Below are positions 10,890 through 34,692 of a stretch of DNA of 64,000 nt, piece by piece. The notes beneath the pieces are model-generated. The model searched no databases, was not told the origin of the DNA, and saw only the letters and a list, made by a program, of their open reading frames with translations. Origin of the DNA: Gordionus sp. m RMFG-2023. Taxonomy: Eukaryota > Nematomorpha > Gordioida > Chordodea > Parachordodidae. The stretch spans positions 29,923,366 to 29,987,365 of the forward strand of contig NC_088777.1 in assembly GCF_954871325.1 (NCBI RefSeq), given 5' to 3'. Positions within the stretch are counted from its first letter, which is position 1. The number at the start of each line of letters is the position of its first letter. The translations under genes and the position numbers were made by a program.

Positions 10890-13800
10890 CAGTGGCGTAG
10901 CCAGGATTGATCCATGGGGGGGGGGGGGGGTTTGTGTATTATACCCAGGCCAGCATAAATATTAAAAAATATTAGAATTAAAATTTTTGCCAAATTTATA
11001 ATTAATAAGCGACTGAAAGCATTATTTTGAAAATGTTATCAATGTTTAGTAAATTGTATATTAATTCAATCTATTCGATGTAAAAAAAATTTGCCTCCCC
11101 CCAAACCTTCCAATTTTATGATCAACTCAATATATCTTATTCTATGTTAAAAATAATTATTTTAATTAAATTTTTGCATATAACAATATTTTGCAGAGAT
11201 TTTATTTATTATTAACTTTATTTATTTAACTATGTATTTATTTTAATAATATATAAAAAAATAAATTTCAAAATATATAAATTTTATACAGATTATTATA
11301 TTAAAAATTGAATGTAAATAACTATATTTTAAAAAAATAAAATTGCAATAAAATATGTAATTCTTGCTAAAAAAATACAATTTAACAATTTTATTTAGTA
11401 TAAACCCTTTATTTAACTATGTGTTTATTTTATATAGAAAAAATAAATTTCAAAATTAGAAATTTTATACAGATTACTATTTTAAAAATTGATTGTAAAT
11501 ATCTATATTTTAAAAAAATAAAATTACAATAATATATAAGTAATTCTTGTATGCAATTTAAAAAAATATAATTTAACAGTTATATTTAATACAAATGAGT
11601 ATATTATATAAATAATTCTTATTGTAGGTGCAATACTATTAATAAATATAGTATAAAAATATCATGACTAAAAATTCATTATAATTAAGTTTTACATATA
11701 AAAATTTTATGACTAAGAAAATATTACAATTATATGATTTGAATTTATAAAGAGAGGTCTACTTTTCTCTGAGATTTGGCTAATTCATCTAGAATCAAAT
11801 TTTTATCTAGAATAATCTCCTTATAAATATTTAATAGGGCTAATCCATTTAAACGGTTTTCACCGGTGCTATTTCTTAAATAGGTTTTTAACCTTTTCAA
11901 AGTTGAAAAAGACCTTTCATTAGTGCAGGTACTAATCGGTAAAGTAGCTAAAATAAAAAACAATGTTTTGATATTGGGCAGGGAATCTAAAGTGCAATTA
12001 CACATGGAAAGGGCCTGCAAAGCATTTTTTGGTCTCAAAGAGTACTCTATTCTGCCAAGATTTTTATACCAAAATTCGACATCACAAAGTAACTTATCAT
12101 ACGACCCTAATAAATCATCAGAATAAAACTCTGAGATGTTCTTAATATCCTCTCGCGTTTCAAGTGTAATCAACAATTCAGACTCAACCGGCAAAAGAAA
12201 ATAAAAGCTTTTTAAAATAAAATTGTGACTTATAAATCTTTCCTTTAATTGAAATAAAAATGTATCAATAAGTGGAATAAAAATGTTAATTTTATAAAAA
12301 TCCTCAATCGTAGATGCATCAATATTTGAGCGATTGGATTGTCTAGAAACTACTCTAGGTTTAAAAATTTCAATCCCAAACATATTAGCGATCTCCTTTA
12401 CTTTCTCATATATTTCGTGAAATTTTTCATCCACATTATCTCTGATATTTGTTAATATTTCAACAATATCCTTTGCCCTATTCATAACCTCCCTTAAATC
12501 CAAATCAATTTTTTGTAACATTTTGCTAAAATCATATGTATAATTAAATAAAAAATAAACACATTGAATTGAAATTAAAAATTGAGGCTTCGTAATAGCC
12601 TGTAAAAGATTTTCCGCATCTGCGGAATCTTTTTCTTTGCGTAATATGTATGATTCCAGTGCCGCAAAAATAACCTCATATAACTCGATGAAAACCTTCA
12701 CCGATTGTTGTCTTTCAATGAATCTTGTGGGACAAAATCTTTTGAATTTTTTTTTTGAATTTTTTGAATCAATTTCATCGAACGTTTGGGTAAAAATCTC
12801 CCTCTTCTTGGGTGGGGTAAAGAAGTCACAAACCGACGATATTGTTTCTAAATTTTGAAAAATATATAAAAATTATATAAAGATATCTATAATACATAAT
12901 AAAATCTAATAAATTTCAATTAAATCAAAATCTTTTTACGTAAACTGTTCCGGATGTCTCTAATTTCACATGCCTCAGTTATCATCAAATTCAGGCAATG
13001 TGAACTGCAGTGAACATAAAGAGCTGTGCTATAAAGCTCTCTAATTCTTGACTGGACCCCTTTAACATGGCCACTCATCGAGGGAGCTCCATCGTACCCT
13101 TGGCCTCTCAGTAGATTTAAATTTAAATCCAGGTTTTGAAGTGATTTAATAATTTGATTAGCAATCGTTTCTGACTTAGTGTCAGGTAATTCAATAAATT
13201 GAACAAATAGTTCCTTCATTTTATAATTACCTGATTCCATATCAATAAACCTTATTGCTATGGATAGTTGTTCAATATTACCAATATCGGAAGTTTCATC
13301 CGCCAAAACACTAAAAAATGGTGATGCTTTGACTTTTGAAGAAACTTCCTTTAATATAAACTGATTGCATATTGATATTATTTCATTTTGAATAGTGGGA
13401 CTTAGGTAAGTAGCATTTTTAGAGGAGCTTTCAAAAAGCTTTAGGTAGTTGTCATTATTATTACATAAAAATTTCAATAATTCCTTGAAATTTCCTTCAT
13501 TGTGAGAAGGGGATGTAAGTGTTAGGGGGTCAGGAGATATCCTATGAGCTCTTAACGCCAAGCCCTGCCTCCCTAACCAAATGATAGTATCAATAATTAT
13601 AATTATTCTTGATCGATTTTTTGTAACAATATCAAAAATTTTTTTATTCAATACATTGGATATTGATATCTTTTGATTCATTGAGATTTCTTTTAAAGAA
13701 TCCATTATCTCACAGGAATTAAGATGATATTTATTTTTTTGATGATAATTAAAATTTTCGTGCGCATCTTTCCATCTTGTGTACACTTGACTTACCAATG

Positions 13801-15512
13801 TTTTGAGTTTTTGTAACCCATTTCCAGCATATCTTGGGGAAAATATGACGCAAACTTTACAAAATGCGCCCTTTTCATCGGCTGAGTAAGCAAGCCACTT
13901 ATATTTGTTAAGCCAGGATGCTTGAAAGGTTAAATTTCTTTTGCCCAAGGGCAATGGAAATTTATAACATTTGTCAGGTATCCAAATATTTTCAACAGCT
14001 AACAATTTTTCATTATCATTTTTAAAATGAAAATTTAAGTAAAGTGAAACATCTTTTTGAGAACGGTGTGGTGTTTCTATATTTTTTTTTAGATTTTAAA
14101 TGATATATTTCAATATGAATTTCAATGTTAAGAGCTGAGCAGCACAAGAAAAAAATCTGGATTATAAAAAATGTATCTCAGATAGATATCAAAGTTTCTT
14201 AATAAAAATTTAAAGACAGATACAAGAAGAAGGAAATTACTATAGAATATCATTACCAGTTTTAATTAATATTTTTATATTTGTAGGATGATTTACACTC
14301 ATGGAAGTGAAGAAGGTAGTAATATTTAAATTATGAAAATAAGTTCCTAAATATTATAAGCTGCCCAAGATTGTATATACAAAAGATTTTAAGAAAATAA
14401 TTATGTTCTTCACAAATAAATAATAAAAACTGTATTTTATAAACTATTCTAGTTTAATTGGTAATGATAAATCATCTGTATCTAAGATTCATTTTTTCAT
14501 AACAAATCTGTATCTAGATTATTTTTCTGGAGGGCCTGCCCAACTCTGTTTGTATTGTAGATACAAGTTTTCAATACTGCTTAACTCTGTTTGACTTATA
14601 ATGTACTACCTTTTGCAAAATAACACAAAAAAATGACTAACTTTAAAATTATAACTAAATATCGTGCATTGCAAAATTTTAATAACTCAAAATGAAAATA
14701 GTATAATTTACAAATAAAAAAAATGGAATTAAAATAAATACTATACCATCATTTGATGATTTTCCAGATGATTTTGTAGCTAACTCATCATTGGTTTTCC
14801 CATGGAGTGGTAATGGTATGTCTGGTCTTTCTAATTGCAAGATTTAAATAAAAGATATTATAAATAATACAATTACCTTCGTCATCTGAGGATACAACGA
14901 AAACCAACTCAACTGATGGCTGATTTTTACTAGCAAGAGCAACATCTATATCTATATATATTTCTAATTCAAATTACACAACTTAAATTTTTATATACCT
15001 TTTTCTTTTTGTTGTTGACGAAAAAACTTACAGATATCCATATTTAAAAATTATAAAAAATTAAAATTTACAAACTATCTATATAGTTTAAAAATATATA
15101 TTTAATAATTAAATTTATAAATATCTAATTTAACTATGCCAAGCCAGAAAATATTTACAAAATATCTTTATTGTTATTTAATAAATTTAACTATGCCAGA
15201 AATTATTTACATACAATATATCTTTATTCTTTTATTGTTATTTAATATTTTAGTTCATATAATTTATATATATTTTTAAACGATGTGATCATTTAAAATT
15301 AAAACTCCTTTTTTTATAAATATATTTCATTGTGATATTCATATTCATATTGTATTATATATAATATATTATCTTATTTCTCTAAATTGAAACCGTTTTT
15401 TAAATATAATTATTCGCAATAAAAAAATAATAATTTTTTATTTTATAAATTTCATGGGGGGGGGGGGGGGGGGGGGGTTCGACCCCAAACCCCCCCCTTG
15501 TCTACGCCACTG
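10890..15512 (-). mobile_element. Apparently complete autonomous hAT element
   Basis: The element starts CAGTGGCGTAGCCAGGATTG, followed by a G-run at 10916-10930, and ends in a G-run (about 15457-15477), then CCCCCCCTTGTCTACGCCACTG. It is flanked by the exact 8-bp duplication TTATCCAG at 10882-10889 and 15513-15520. The related element at 17151-18812 preserves the uninterrupted target (complement CTGGATAA near 17452), an independent empty site. Inside is one minus-strand transposase gene with five exons and no visible defect. The DNA between the gene and the ends is AT-rich. Confidence 0.93.
11745..15041 (-). CDS. hAT transposase, TTF-finger/ZMYM1-like, five exons, intact
   Basis: Exons on the minus strand are 15041-14999, 14963-14877, 14830-14747, 14076-12940 and 12847-11745. 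All introns have GT-AG ends and all are phase 1; together they give 817 residues without a stop. The N-terminus MDICKFFRQQ is usual for this group. A TTF-type zinc-finger region spans about 105-150 (W-L-x-Y, then CKVC). The hAT catalytic core shows D331 (SVLADETSD) and D400 (GQGYDGAPSMSG). The third acidic residue is probably E761 in TCTNERSFSTLKR, inside the C-terminal dimerisation domain. The length fits ZMYM1-like hAT transposases. It should cut out and reinsert elements with the CAGTGGCGTAG ends, such as its own. Exon 2 could start slightly later, since several AG sites are in frame. The last two exons are the firmest. Confidence 0.88.
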
Positions 15513-15829
15513 TTATCCAGAGTTAGGATACTAAAATTATTTATAGAATTATTAAATGTAGATACATCCATTTTAAAAATATGTAAAATTATGCTAACTT
15601 TTGGAATTTTAGATTTTTGATTGATTGAATTCTATAATGACGTCAATATAATTATGATTTTAAAATAGTAGAAAATAAAAATTCATCAAAATCCTGATTG
15701 GCATTAAAAAAATTACAACAGTGATGTTTACCAATTATTAGAATAAAAAGATATGAAATATGAAAGAAATTTCTGCGCCGGCCCGCCAGCGTGATTTTCT
15801 AAAACGTGGTGCACAGGTCTATCTATAAT

Positions 15830-16454
15830 CAATATAAAAATATATAATTAAAAGAAGGGGAATTAAAAAAAAATAATTTAAAAAATTAGTTTGAAATTGA
15901 AAAAATATAATACTTTTTACACGCATTGGATATTTAAATACCATACACTGAAATTTTTTTTATGGTTTAAATTTTTATTTAGTTTATTAAGGGCTTTAAA
16001 GACAAAAATAAGTTTTTTTTAAAAAAAATTATAATATTTTTTTATTTTCAAGTGTATAATTTTCTAAAATTGAACGAAAGTAAAAAAACCTCGTTAACGT
16101 TCTAAGTTCGTCATAAATAAAAGACGTCGTTCATAATTTTTTTCAAAAAAACAAACTTCGTTCATGAACAGTTCGTAAACAAATTTTTCTATTTGTTTGG
16201 AAAGATAATTTTTAATTTTACCTAAATTTCCCTATACCCATGTAATATAATAATGCTGTCTTCTTATTAGACTTAATTTTTAAATGTTGCAGAAGAAATC
16301 AAAATTTTCAATATATAATTCGATTTCAATCTATTGTTCGTAGGTTTTGTACTTTGCCATATAAAATAGATTTAAATATAAATTTAATTGCCTTTATAAT
16401 AAAAATAAAGATAATGCGTATGAAAGAGAACGCTTCAAAATATGTCAATCTATA
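15830..16454. other. AT-rich spacer with GTTCGT/CGTTCA motifs
   Basis: No gene is seen. Between 16068 and 16190 the motifs GAACG, CGTTC and GTTCAT recur on both strands (for example TTCGTTCATGAACAGTTCG), as in the ends of some hAT elements, but no element boundary could be fixed. Confidence 0.35.
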
Positions 16455-17150
16455 TGGGCCCATTCCACGTCAAATCGATCACGATTTGGCCGACCCTTTT
16501 AAAATTGTTAAAAATTTCTGGAATTATTTAGATAGGTAAAAGAGTGAGAAAGCCGTTTATTTTAGCTCGCTAGCACACCTGGTTCTAGAGATATAAGGGC
16601 TCAAAGGTACAAAAAAGAGCCACTTTGGAATCTGTACAATTTTTAAAATGCTTATATCTCAAAATGTATTTATAGTAAAAAAAATTATAGTATCATTTTG
16701 TAGGTAAAGAAATTCTCTAATGGGCTAACAAAGAATAATAAATATTGGCGCCATTATAGGCTTTTAACATCCGGTTTACCTAAATTGCTTTACCTGTATT
16801 TTTAAGCAAAATAGTGAGTTTGTTTTCGATTTTTTTTTATTGCTTTTTATTTAGACACCTTTGCTAAATATATATACAATATAACCTTGGCGACGTTATC
16901 GACTCCAAAAATTGATAAAAAAAAATAGATGGCACTTTATGAAATTACTGATTATGGTTAAAATTTTGGTGCTAACTTATCAATAACCAGATATTTTCAC
17001 TTTTTATACTAAAAAGTTTAGATTTTCTATTTAATATACTAATTAACTGAGGAGCAGAGGGGGCATATGCCCATTAGACACTTAATAATGTAATAAATTT
17101 CCAATAATAAATATATTTCATATAATTTTGTTTAATTTTTAAGGTATCTA

Positions 17151-18812
17151 TAGACCGGCCGGCCGCCGACCTTTTTTGGTTACGCCGATAACGCCGCCGT
17201 TAAAAAAATTACGCCTTACTTTCTACCTTTTTATTCTAATAATTGGTCAACATCACTCTTGTAATTTTTTAATGTCAATCAGGATTTTGATGAATTTTTA
17301 TTTTCTACTATTTTAAAATCTTAATTATATTGACGTCATTATAGAATTCAATCAATCAAAAATCTAAAATTCCAAAAGTTACGATAATTTTACATATTTT
17401 TAAAATGGATGCATCTACTTTAATAATTTAAATAATTTTAGAATCCTAACTCTGGATAATAAAAAATCCATAGAATTATTTGCAAAAGAATTAGAGAAAT
17501 TATTACTGCTCTGAGATATAAAACTGTAGAGGTTGAATTTGATTTCGAGGGATATCAAAGAAAATGCCTAAGTACAATAAATTTAACATCAGACATGTTA
17601 GATCTTGACAGCATTGATCCATAACCGGATACCCGGTTTCAAATTGGCAATTCCAATGATAATAATAACAATAATTCCACGCATATGAAAACCTTAAAAT
17701 TAAATATCCCAACACGTTGGCATAGTATATTAATTATGCTAGAAAGCATATCTGGATTAAATAAGAATTTAATTAATAATGTTTTGAAAAGAATTGGGAA
17801 GCACTTTCTCAAATTATCAAATTATGAATTTGATCTGGTAGAAGAACTATTAGCATTTCTTTCAAAATTTAAAGAAACTGTCGAATTTCTTTCAGTACTA
17901 AAAGGGCCTACTTTAAACTTGGCGTTACTTTTTAGAAGTGAAATTGAAACACATTTAATAGTAAATGATAGTGATAGTTCTGAAATTATTTCACTTAAGG
18001 AAAATATGCTAAAAAACTTCCGTTACGATTTCCGATTTGTAATCTGCAAGTAATATTATATAAGTATATTCTTTTATTATTTATTTAAAATTATCTAGAT
18101 ATTGGCTTCTCTTTTAGATCCAAGATTTTAAAAATTGACTCAAAGTATTTAATAGGCAAAATTGCTCAGCTTCAGAATTTATAATAAAACATCTTAAACT
18201 TATAGAGAATGATGATAATCATGTAGTAAATATAGCTAATGAGGATGAAGATGAATTATTAAATTCAAGTTATTTGACAAAATTGGCAAATAAACATTCA
18301 ACAAACATAAATTATGATTCCAAGTTAGGTGACTTAAAACAAGAATGCCACAGTTTTCTTAGAAAACGACATTCACGAGATATGGACGTTCTAAATTTTT
18401 GGAGAGAAAAATCATTCTAGGCTCGCCAAAAAAATTCTTTGCATTCCAGCGACTAGCACACCTAGTGAAAGAGTTTTCATCGCTGGATTGACGTTAAATT
18501 CAAGGAGATCATCATTATGTCCCAAAAATTTAATAAAATAATTTTTATACATGATAATTAAATTACGAAATCGATTTTGGATATAATAAGTTTTCTATTA
18601 AATGAATATTAAAAAATATGCCGAGATATCTGTAGAATAGTGTATATTTATTTTTATTTTTTTAAAATTAATAAGCAATTAAAAAAATTTATAAATGCGC
18701 CGATTTACGCCGATTTTATTGACGCCAGCTGAAAATCGGCGCGCCGCCGACCGTCTATTAGATTTTTTAAAAATTGCGCCGGCCGCCGATATTTCGTCGG
18801 CGCACAGGTCTA
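17151..18812 (+). mobile_element. hAT element, second copy of the TAGACC family
   Basis: It starts TAGACCGGCCGGCCGCCGAC, ends GTCGGCGCACAGGTCTA, and is flanked by the exact duplication GGTATCTA at 17143-17150 and 18813-18820. It is in reverse orientation to the copy at 9600-15821 and is not interrupted. It sits inside the long-TIR element, so it is younger than that element. Confidence 0.9.
17500..18530 (+). pseudogene. Broken C-terminal half of a hAT transposase
   Basis: An open stretch at 17685-18053 carries NIPTRWHSILIMLES and FLKLSNYEF. It is nearly the same protein as the minus-strand piece at 10401-10739. Around 18370-18530, in shifting frames, the dimerisation domain is readable as DVLNFWREKS, then ILCIPATSTPSERVF, then LTLNSRRSSLCPKNL. 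At least two frame changes and stops separate the parts, and no N-terminal zinc finger or DDE centre remains. It is a deletion derivative that would need a transposase from elsewhere. Confidence 0.75.
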
Positions 18813-19300
18813 GGTATCTACAATTTCATCGAATTTTTCATCATTTGATGAAAACAATGGTATAATTTTAGTCGTTAAAATTTTTTTTAATCTAGATATT
18901 TTTTTCTTCGAATATTTCTTTTCACATAAGCGTTTTCTTTTAATGAGAGATTCCCTATTTGATTGTAGGGATATATTAGTGTTATCAATAGCCTCTTGAT
19001 TAATTATATGAAGGAGAGAATCAATATCTACATTGGCATTTGAAGTATAAGGAATGTTTGCTAATTTTTGTTTCCATGAAGAGCATATTAACATATCTAA
19101 ATTGAATGGTAAATTTTTTTGGGTCATCCAGGGTAGAATCTTTCTTAGTAGATTAAATGGGTTGCAACATTTTAATATTTAGTACGTCCATCTGTGATAT
19201 AGAACAAAATTTTAATTGATCTACACCTAGAATACATGTTTTTGCACTCTCCAAATCCAGATTGTTATTGGTAGACAGACGATAAAATTAATCTGAACGG
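18810..19300 (-). pseudogene. Unrecognised coding relic of the long-TIR element
   Basis: A minus-strand frame at 18810-19127 encodes a basic segment (LCSSWKQKLANIPY-like start, then a lysine/arginine-rich tract around KRKRLCEKKYSKKKISRLKK). Upstream, in other frames, LESAK then SISQMD can be read. The copy at 30428-32752 carries the same protein at about 31240-31665 with GECKN, DQLKFYSISQMDLPNVKILK and RKILPW. The protein therefore belongs to the long-TIR family rather than to the inserted hAT. I do not recognise the family; it could be the N-terminal part of its transposase or an accessory protein. Confidence 0.5.
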
Positions 19301-19486
19301 AGGGGTTAAAATTATTTCGCAGAAAGAGAGATCGTTTTAAACAATTTATTTTGTAAAATGTAATCGAATATATGCCTAATAAAATATTTCAGCTACTATA
19401 TATTATCGAGCTAATAAGTCAATCGCTCGCTATAGTAGCAAAGTAGAGATCTAAAAAATGTAAAACATTTTAAGGATAGTGGGGGG

Positions 19487-21320
19487 GGGGGTTGCCATGT
19501 GCCCCCCTATCAGCGGGAGACTCCCGCAATTGCTACAGCTCTGTTCATCTCTATTGTTAAAAATTGATAATAAATTTTATGGCGCTATTGCTAAAAATAT
19601 TATTTTAAAATGTTCAAATAACACTCTAATTAATACATTTTTAAATGAAGCAATTTTTATTAAGACAATTTTATAATATTTACAATCAAAATTTGATTTT
19701 AATAATTCTATTTACAAATGTATAAATATTATGACCTTGGAACAGAAACCATCAATTGATGGTTTTTATAATTTAATAAATATATTAAAAATACCGAAAG
19801 ACTGATGTCTTGTTTGAGGAAATTGTAATTCTCTCTATTTTTTATGATTCGCCAAAATACTTAGTTAGATGGTCTAAAAGCAGAGGTGAAATGGGTAGAA
19901 TTTTTTCGTAATAACGATAAATCACCATGCTTGGAAAAAATATGTTAGTATGTCTTCTTTTTACCTCATTCTAATGCCTCATCCTAGCGCATTTTTAGGC
20001 TGATGAGGACTGCCTGGAAAAATGAGAGAAATCGGATTGCTTTTAACAACATTAGAGGCCGAGCTAATGGTTAAACAAATATATAATATGTCATGCCAGG
20101 AATTTTATAAATATCTCAATAACGACGGTAAACATTTAGTTCTATTATTTAAATCTCAAATAAAATATAATTAAGTTTTAGCAATGGCGCCATAAAATTT
20201 ATTGTCAATTTTTAACTGTAAAGATGAACACATCTGTAGCATAATTTTGTGAATCTTTGTTAAGATTCTTCTGATTGCAACTACACATTACATTAACAGC
20301 ATGTAGTAGATTTCCTACATGTAAAATCATTCCTAAATATACCTAAGCCATTCATTATTGAAAAAATTTTTTAAAATGTTAGGACAGCTTTTATAATCTT
20401 TATTTAAGAAATATTTTTTAAAAGGTTTATAAAATTTTAAAATTCTATCAATGGCGAGTATTAGGAACATATCGCAACCAACATTGTGCTGACTCAATTC
20501 TGTAAATACACTGTTTTTACAAATTCACTGAGGCATTATCAGATCAGAAAGCTGCCATGCAATTTATTGATAATCTCGAATCTGCTATATTTACCATTAT
20601 ATGGTTAGCTATGTCTTTGGATTTTTCACTATTTGAGGGGAAAAAAATTAATAGTTTTATTGAAACGACCTTAATTTTGTTAAAATAGCAGAGGATCAAG
20701 GGAAATATTTCCCTTATTAGATGCATCAGTTAGAATTGCATATGTATGCCCAGACCTCCTGGATTTAGGTCTTAAAACATTGATGATAGCCTTGCTCATT
20801 TTTGTTCTACAAGTATAGTTTTCATTTATATTAGAGTCGTTAAATATTATGGGAAAAAGATTCTACCAACATTGTGATGATAAGTATCTCTGTGAATGTT
20901 GCACTACAAGATTATTTAAACTTATCGCAACTGTAGTTACATCTGTATCATTTCTTATTTTGGAGTACCTTATTATGTATTTAAACGTGATAATTAAGCG
21001 CCTATCCCTATTATGTTATATACACGGTAGATTTCCAATTGCGATCATTTTGCGGTACATTCATATAAAATATATTTTAATTGTAAAATCGTTTTTTTAA
21101 TAAAATTTTATCTTGTTTACATTCTTTTATATTTAATAAAGATCGTTGGTTTTTTTTATAAATTAATATATTCTAATAAATCAAGACGTATTTTATTTTG
21201 AAAAATAGTTACCAACTTTGTATTTAAATATGCAAAAAAATTTGTTTTAGCAATTTTTATATTTCTACCGCAATTTTCATATTTCTCCCGCAATTTGAAA
21301 ATTTTGACCTGGTAACCCTG
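19487..21320 (-). mobile_element. hAT-like element with CAGGGTTGCC-type ends
   Basis: Relative to the copy at 30428-32752, the long-TIR element is interrupted here inside a G-run. The insert begins GGGTTGCCATGTG and ends in the near-inverted CTGGTAACCCTG. The flanking 8-mers GTGGGGGG (19479-19486) and TTGGGGGG (21321-21328) differ at one base, consistent with an 8-bp duplication in the G-run. Its only protein trace is the transposase relic at about 20190-20960. Confidence 0.7.
20190..20960 (-). pseudogene. hAT-like transposase relic (TDASNKGN group)
   Basis: Read on the minus strand across several frames, the pieces are CRTKMSKAIINVLRPKS, then ILTDASNKGNISLDPLL, then KSKDIANHIMVNIADSRLSI with NCMAAF, then SDNASVN. 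I recognise this order from a widespread animal transposase group with a CRTKAEALV-like stretch, TDASNKGN holding a catalytic Asp, and later ADNASVNYG. There are multiple stops and frame changes, so it is dead. The group assignment is from memory of the motifs and is moderately sure. Confidence 0.6.
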
Positions 21321-21954
21321 TTGGGGGGGGGGCAGAACTGAAAATTTTTATCACAATTCTCGTATCAATATTTTCATTTTCCTTAAGAATAATATTTTTC
21401 AACCATTAGCGCCATCTACTTTTTTCTTCAATTTTTGGTAAAAATGTATTTATTTCGGAAAAGTCGATAGCGTCGCCAAGGTTTTGACATCGTATATATA
21501 TTTATAAAAAGTGTCTAAATAAAAAGCAAAAAAAAATTCGTAAACAAACTTACTATTTTGCTTAAAAATACAGGAAAAGCAATTTAGGTAAACCCGATGT
21601 TAAAAGCCTATAATGGCGCCAATATTTATTATTCTTTGTTAGCCCATTTCTTTACCTACAAAATGATATATTATAATTTTTTTACTATAAATAGTTTTTG
21701 AGATATAAGCATTTTAAAAAAATTTTACAGATTCCAAAGTGGCTTTTTTTGTACCTTTGAGCCCCTATATCTCGAGAACCAGGTGTGCTAGCGAGCTAAA
21801 ATAAACGGCTTTCTCATTCTTTTACCTATCTAAATAATTCCAGAAATTTTTAACAATTTTAAAAGGGGTTGACCAAAAAAGTGCCTTTTTTGATCGATTT
21901 TGTTACAATATTACAAACATATTTTATATTTTCACCCTTTTGCTTTAAAAAAGT

Positions 21955-22090
21955 TTAAAATAACTATTATAAAATAGTCACTTTTCTATGATTCATCTTA
22001 ACTGAAATCATAATTTAACATGTTTACAATTTTCTTTACCCATTTACGCCAAAAAATAACGATTATGACAATTGTCACTCTATTAATAAG
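21955..22090. repeat. Single dispersed unit of the TGACAATTGTCA satellite
   Basis: One unit reads ACTTTTCTATGATTCATCTT, then TTTAACATGTTTACAATTTT, then AACGATTATGACAATTGTCA. This matches the ~120-bp unit amplified at 40690-41950, about 19 kb away. Confidence 0.75.
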
Positions 22091-22149
22091 ATTAAATCGG
22101 AGTCAGCCTAAGAATTAAATGAAGCTTTAATTAACTTTCCCACCAAATA

Positions 22150-22432
22150 TCTAAATCTTATTTATTATGGTTGACCCTAGTCGGCTTTTGATAGAAAAAA
22201 TGATCTAAATATTGAATTGGTGAAAAAAAGGATCCGTTTTTAAAAAACGACAAATTTTTTGAGGCGGGTAGCAAAAACGACCGAACTTTGCATTTGAGTC
22301 GAAAAAAAGACCGGGAATTTGGGTCGAGGTCATATTTTTGGCTTCAACTCGGTTCGAAAAAAATGATCTAAAATTTGAGTTAGCTCTTTTCGAGCCGACT
22401 TGCCTTAGCCTATTAACAACACTTAAAACTAT
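22150..22432. mobile_element. Fragment ending in the TAGTGTTGTTAA-type terminus
   Basis: The right end reads TCGAGCCGACTTGCC, then TATTAACAACACTT, the complement of the MITE terminus found at 37, 5941 and 45107. Repeated TCGAAAAAAA-GACC-like words precede it. The left boundary is not clear. From 22433 to 22973 is AT-rich DNA downstream of U2AF2 with no other feature. Confidence 0.45.
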
Positions 22433-22973
22433 TGTGTCAATTTTTCAAAAGAAATACTCATCCAGTAGTAGCAAATATTTTCTAAATATGTATTTTTAGT
22501 ACTATACACAAAAGAATCACTGGCATTTTGATATAAGATTGAAAGATAAGTTTTTCAGTAGGGAGTACTCGTTAAAGATTTTAAAATATTAAATAATACA
22601 CTCATTTCTAATTTTTTCATATTTATTATAGTTGTAAAAACACTATGATATTGCAAAATGACGCTTTTTTAAAAAAAAGACTATTTATTAATTGTAAGGC
22701 CACTATGAAAAAAAAGGTATTACTTGAGGTAACAACTTTCCTGGAAAAAGTTGTGCGATAATGAAATTTTACATCTCATTTAATATTAAATTTTTTGATT
22801 CAAAGTAATTTCTTATATCATTTTAAAAATATAAATTTTAGAAAAAATATATTTTAATTTTTAATCTTTCCCAATAAAGTATTTTTTTTTAAACATAGAT
22901 TATTTTTAACATAAAAAATATGGATAGAATATTCAAAGGATGTTATAGTAAAAATTATCAAAATATGAATGTT

Positions 22974-34692
<11,719 letters not shown>

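Larger units (their letters stand above)
9600..15821 (-). mobile_element. hAT element (~1.6 kb) split by a later insertion
   Basis: The ends TAGACCTGTGGCCGACGAAA and GTGCACAGGTCTA are inverted. They are flanked by the exact 8-bp duplication TCTATAAT at 9592-9599 and 15822-15829. GGCGGCCGGCGC-like repeats sit inside both ends. A complete 4623-bp element (10890-15512) is inserted in it. Without that insert the element is about 1.6 kb, matching the related copy at 17151-18812 (1662 bp) in opposite orientation. It keeps only a broken C-terminal part of a hAT transposase. Confidence 0.9.
16455..21908. mobile_element. Long-TIR DNA transposon, copy A (composite)
   Basis: Two inverted arms of roughly 600-650 bp face each other: about 16455-17140 on the plus strand and about 21390-21908 as its complement. 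Shared landmarks are TTGGCGCCATTATAGGCTTT (and complement), CTAGCACACCTGGTTCT, GGCGACG and GCCATTCCACGTCAAATCG at the outer end. The right end is cut off just before the last bases. Two hAT elements are inserted in it (17151-18812 and 19487-21320). A second copy at 30428-32752 lacks both and shows the uninterrupted structure. I do not recognise the superfamily, and no target duplication could be confirmed. Confidence 0.75.

Noticed and set aside
20849-21100. A plus-strand gene of 83 residues
   Set aside because: It overlaps the minus-strand TDASNKGN-type transposase relic and shows no motif of its own.
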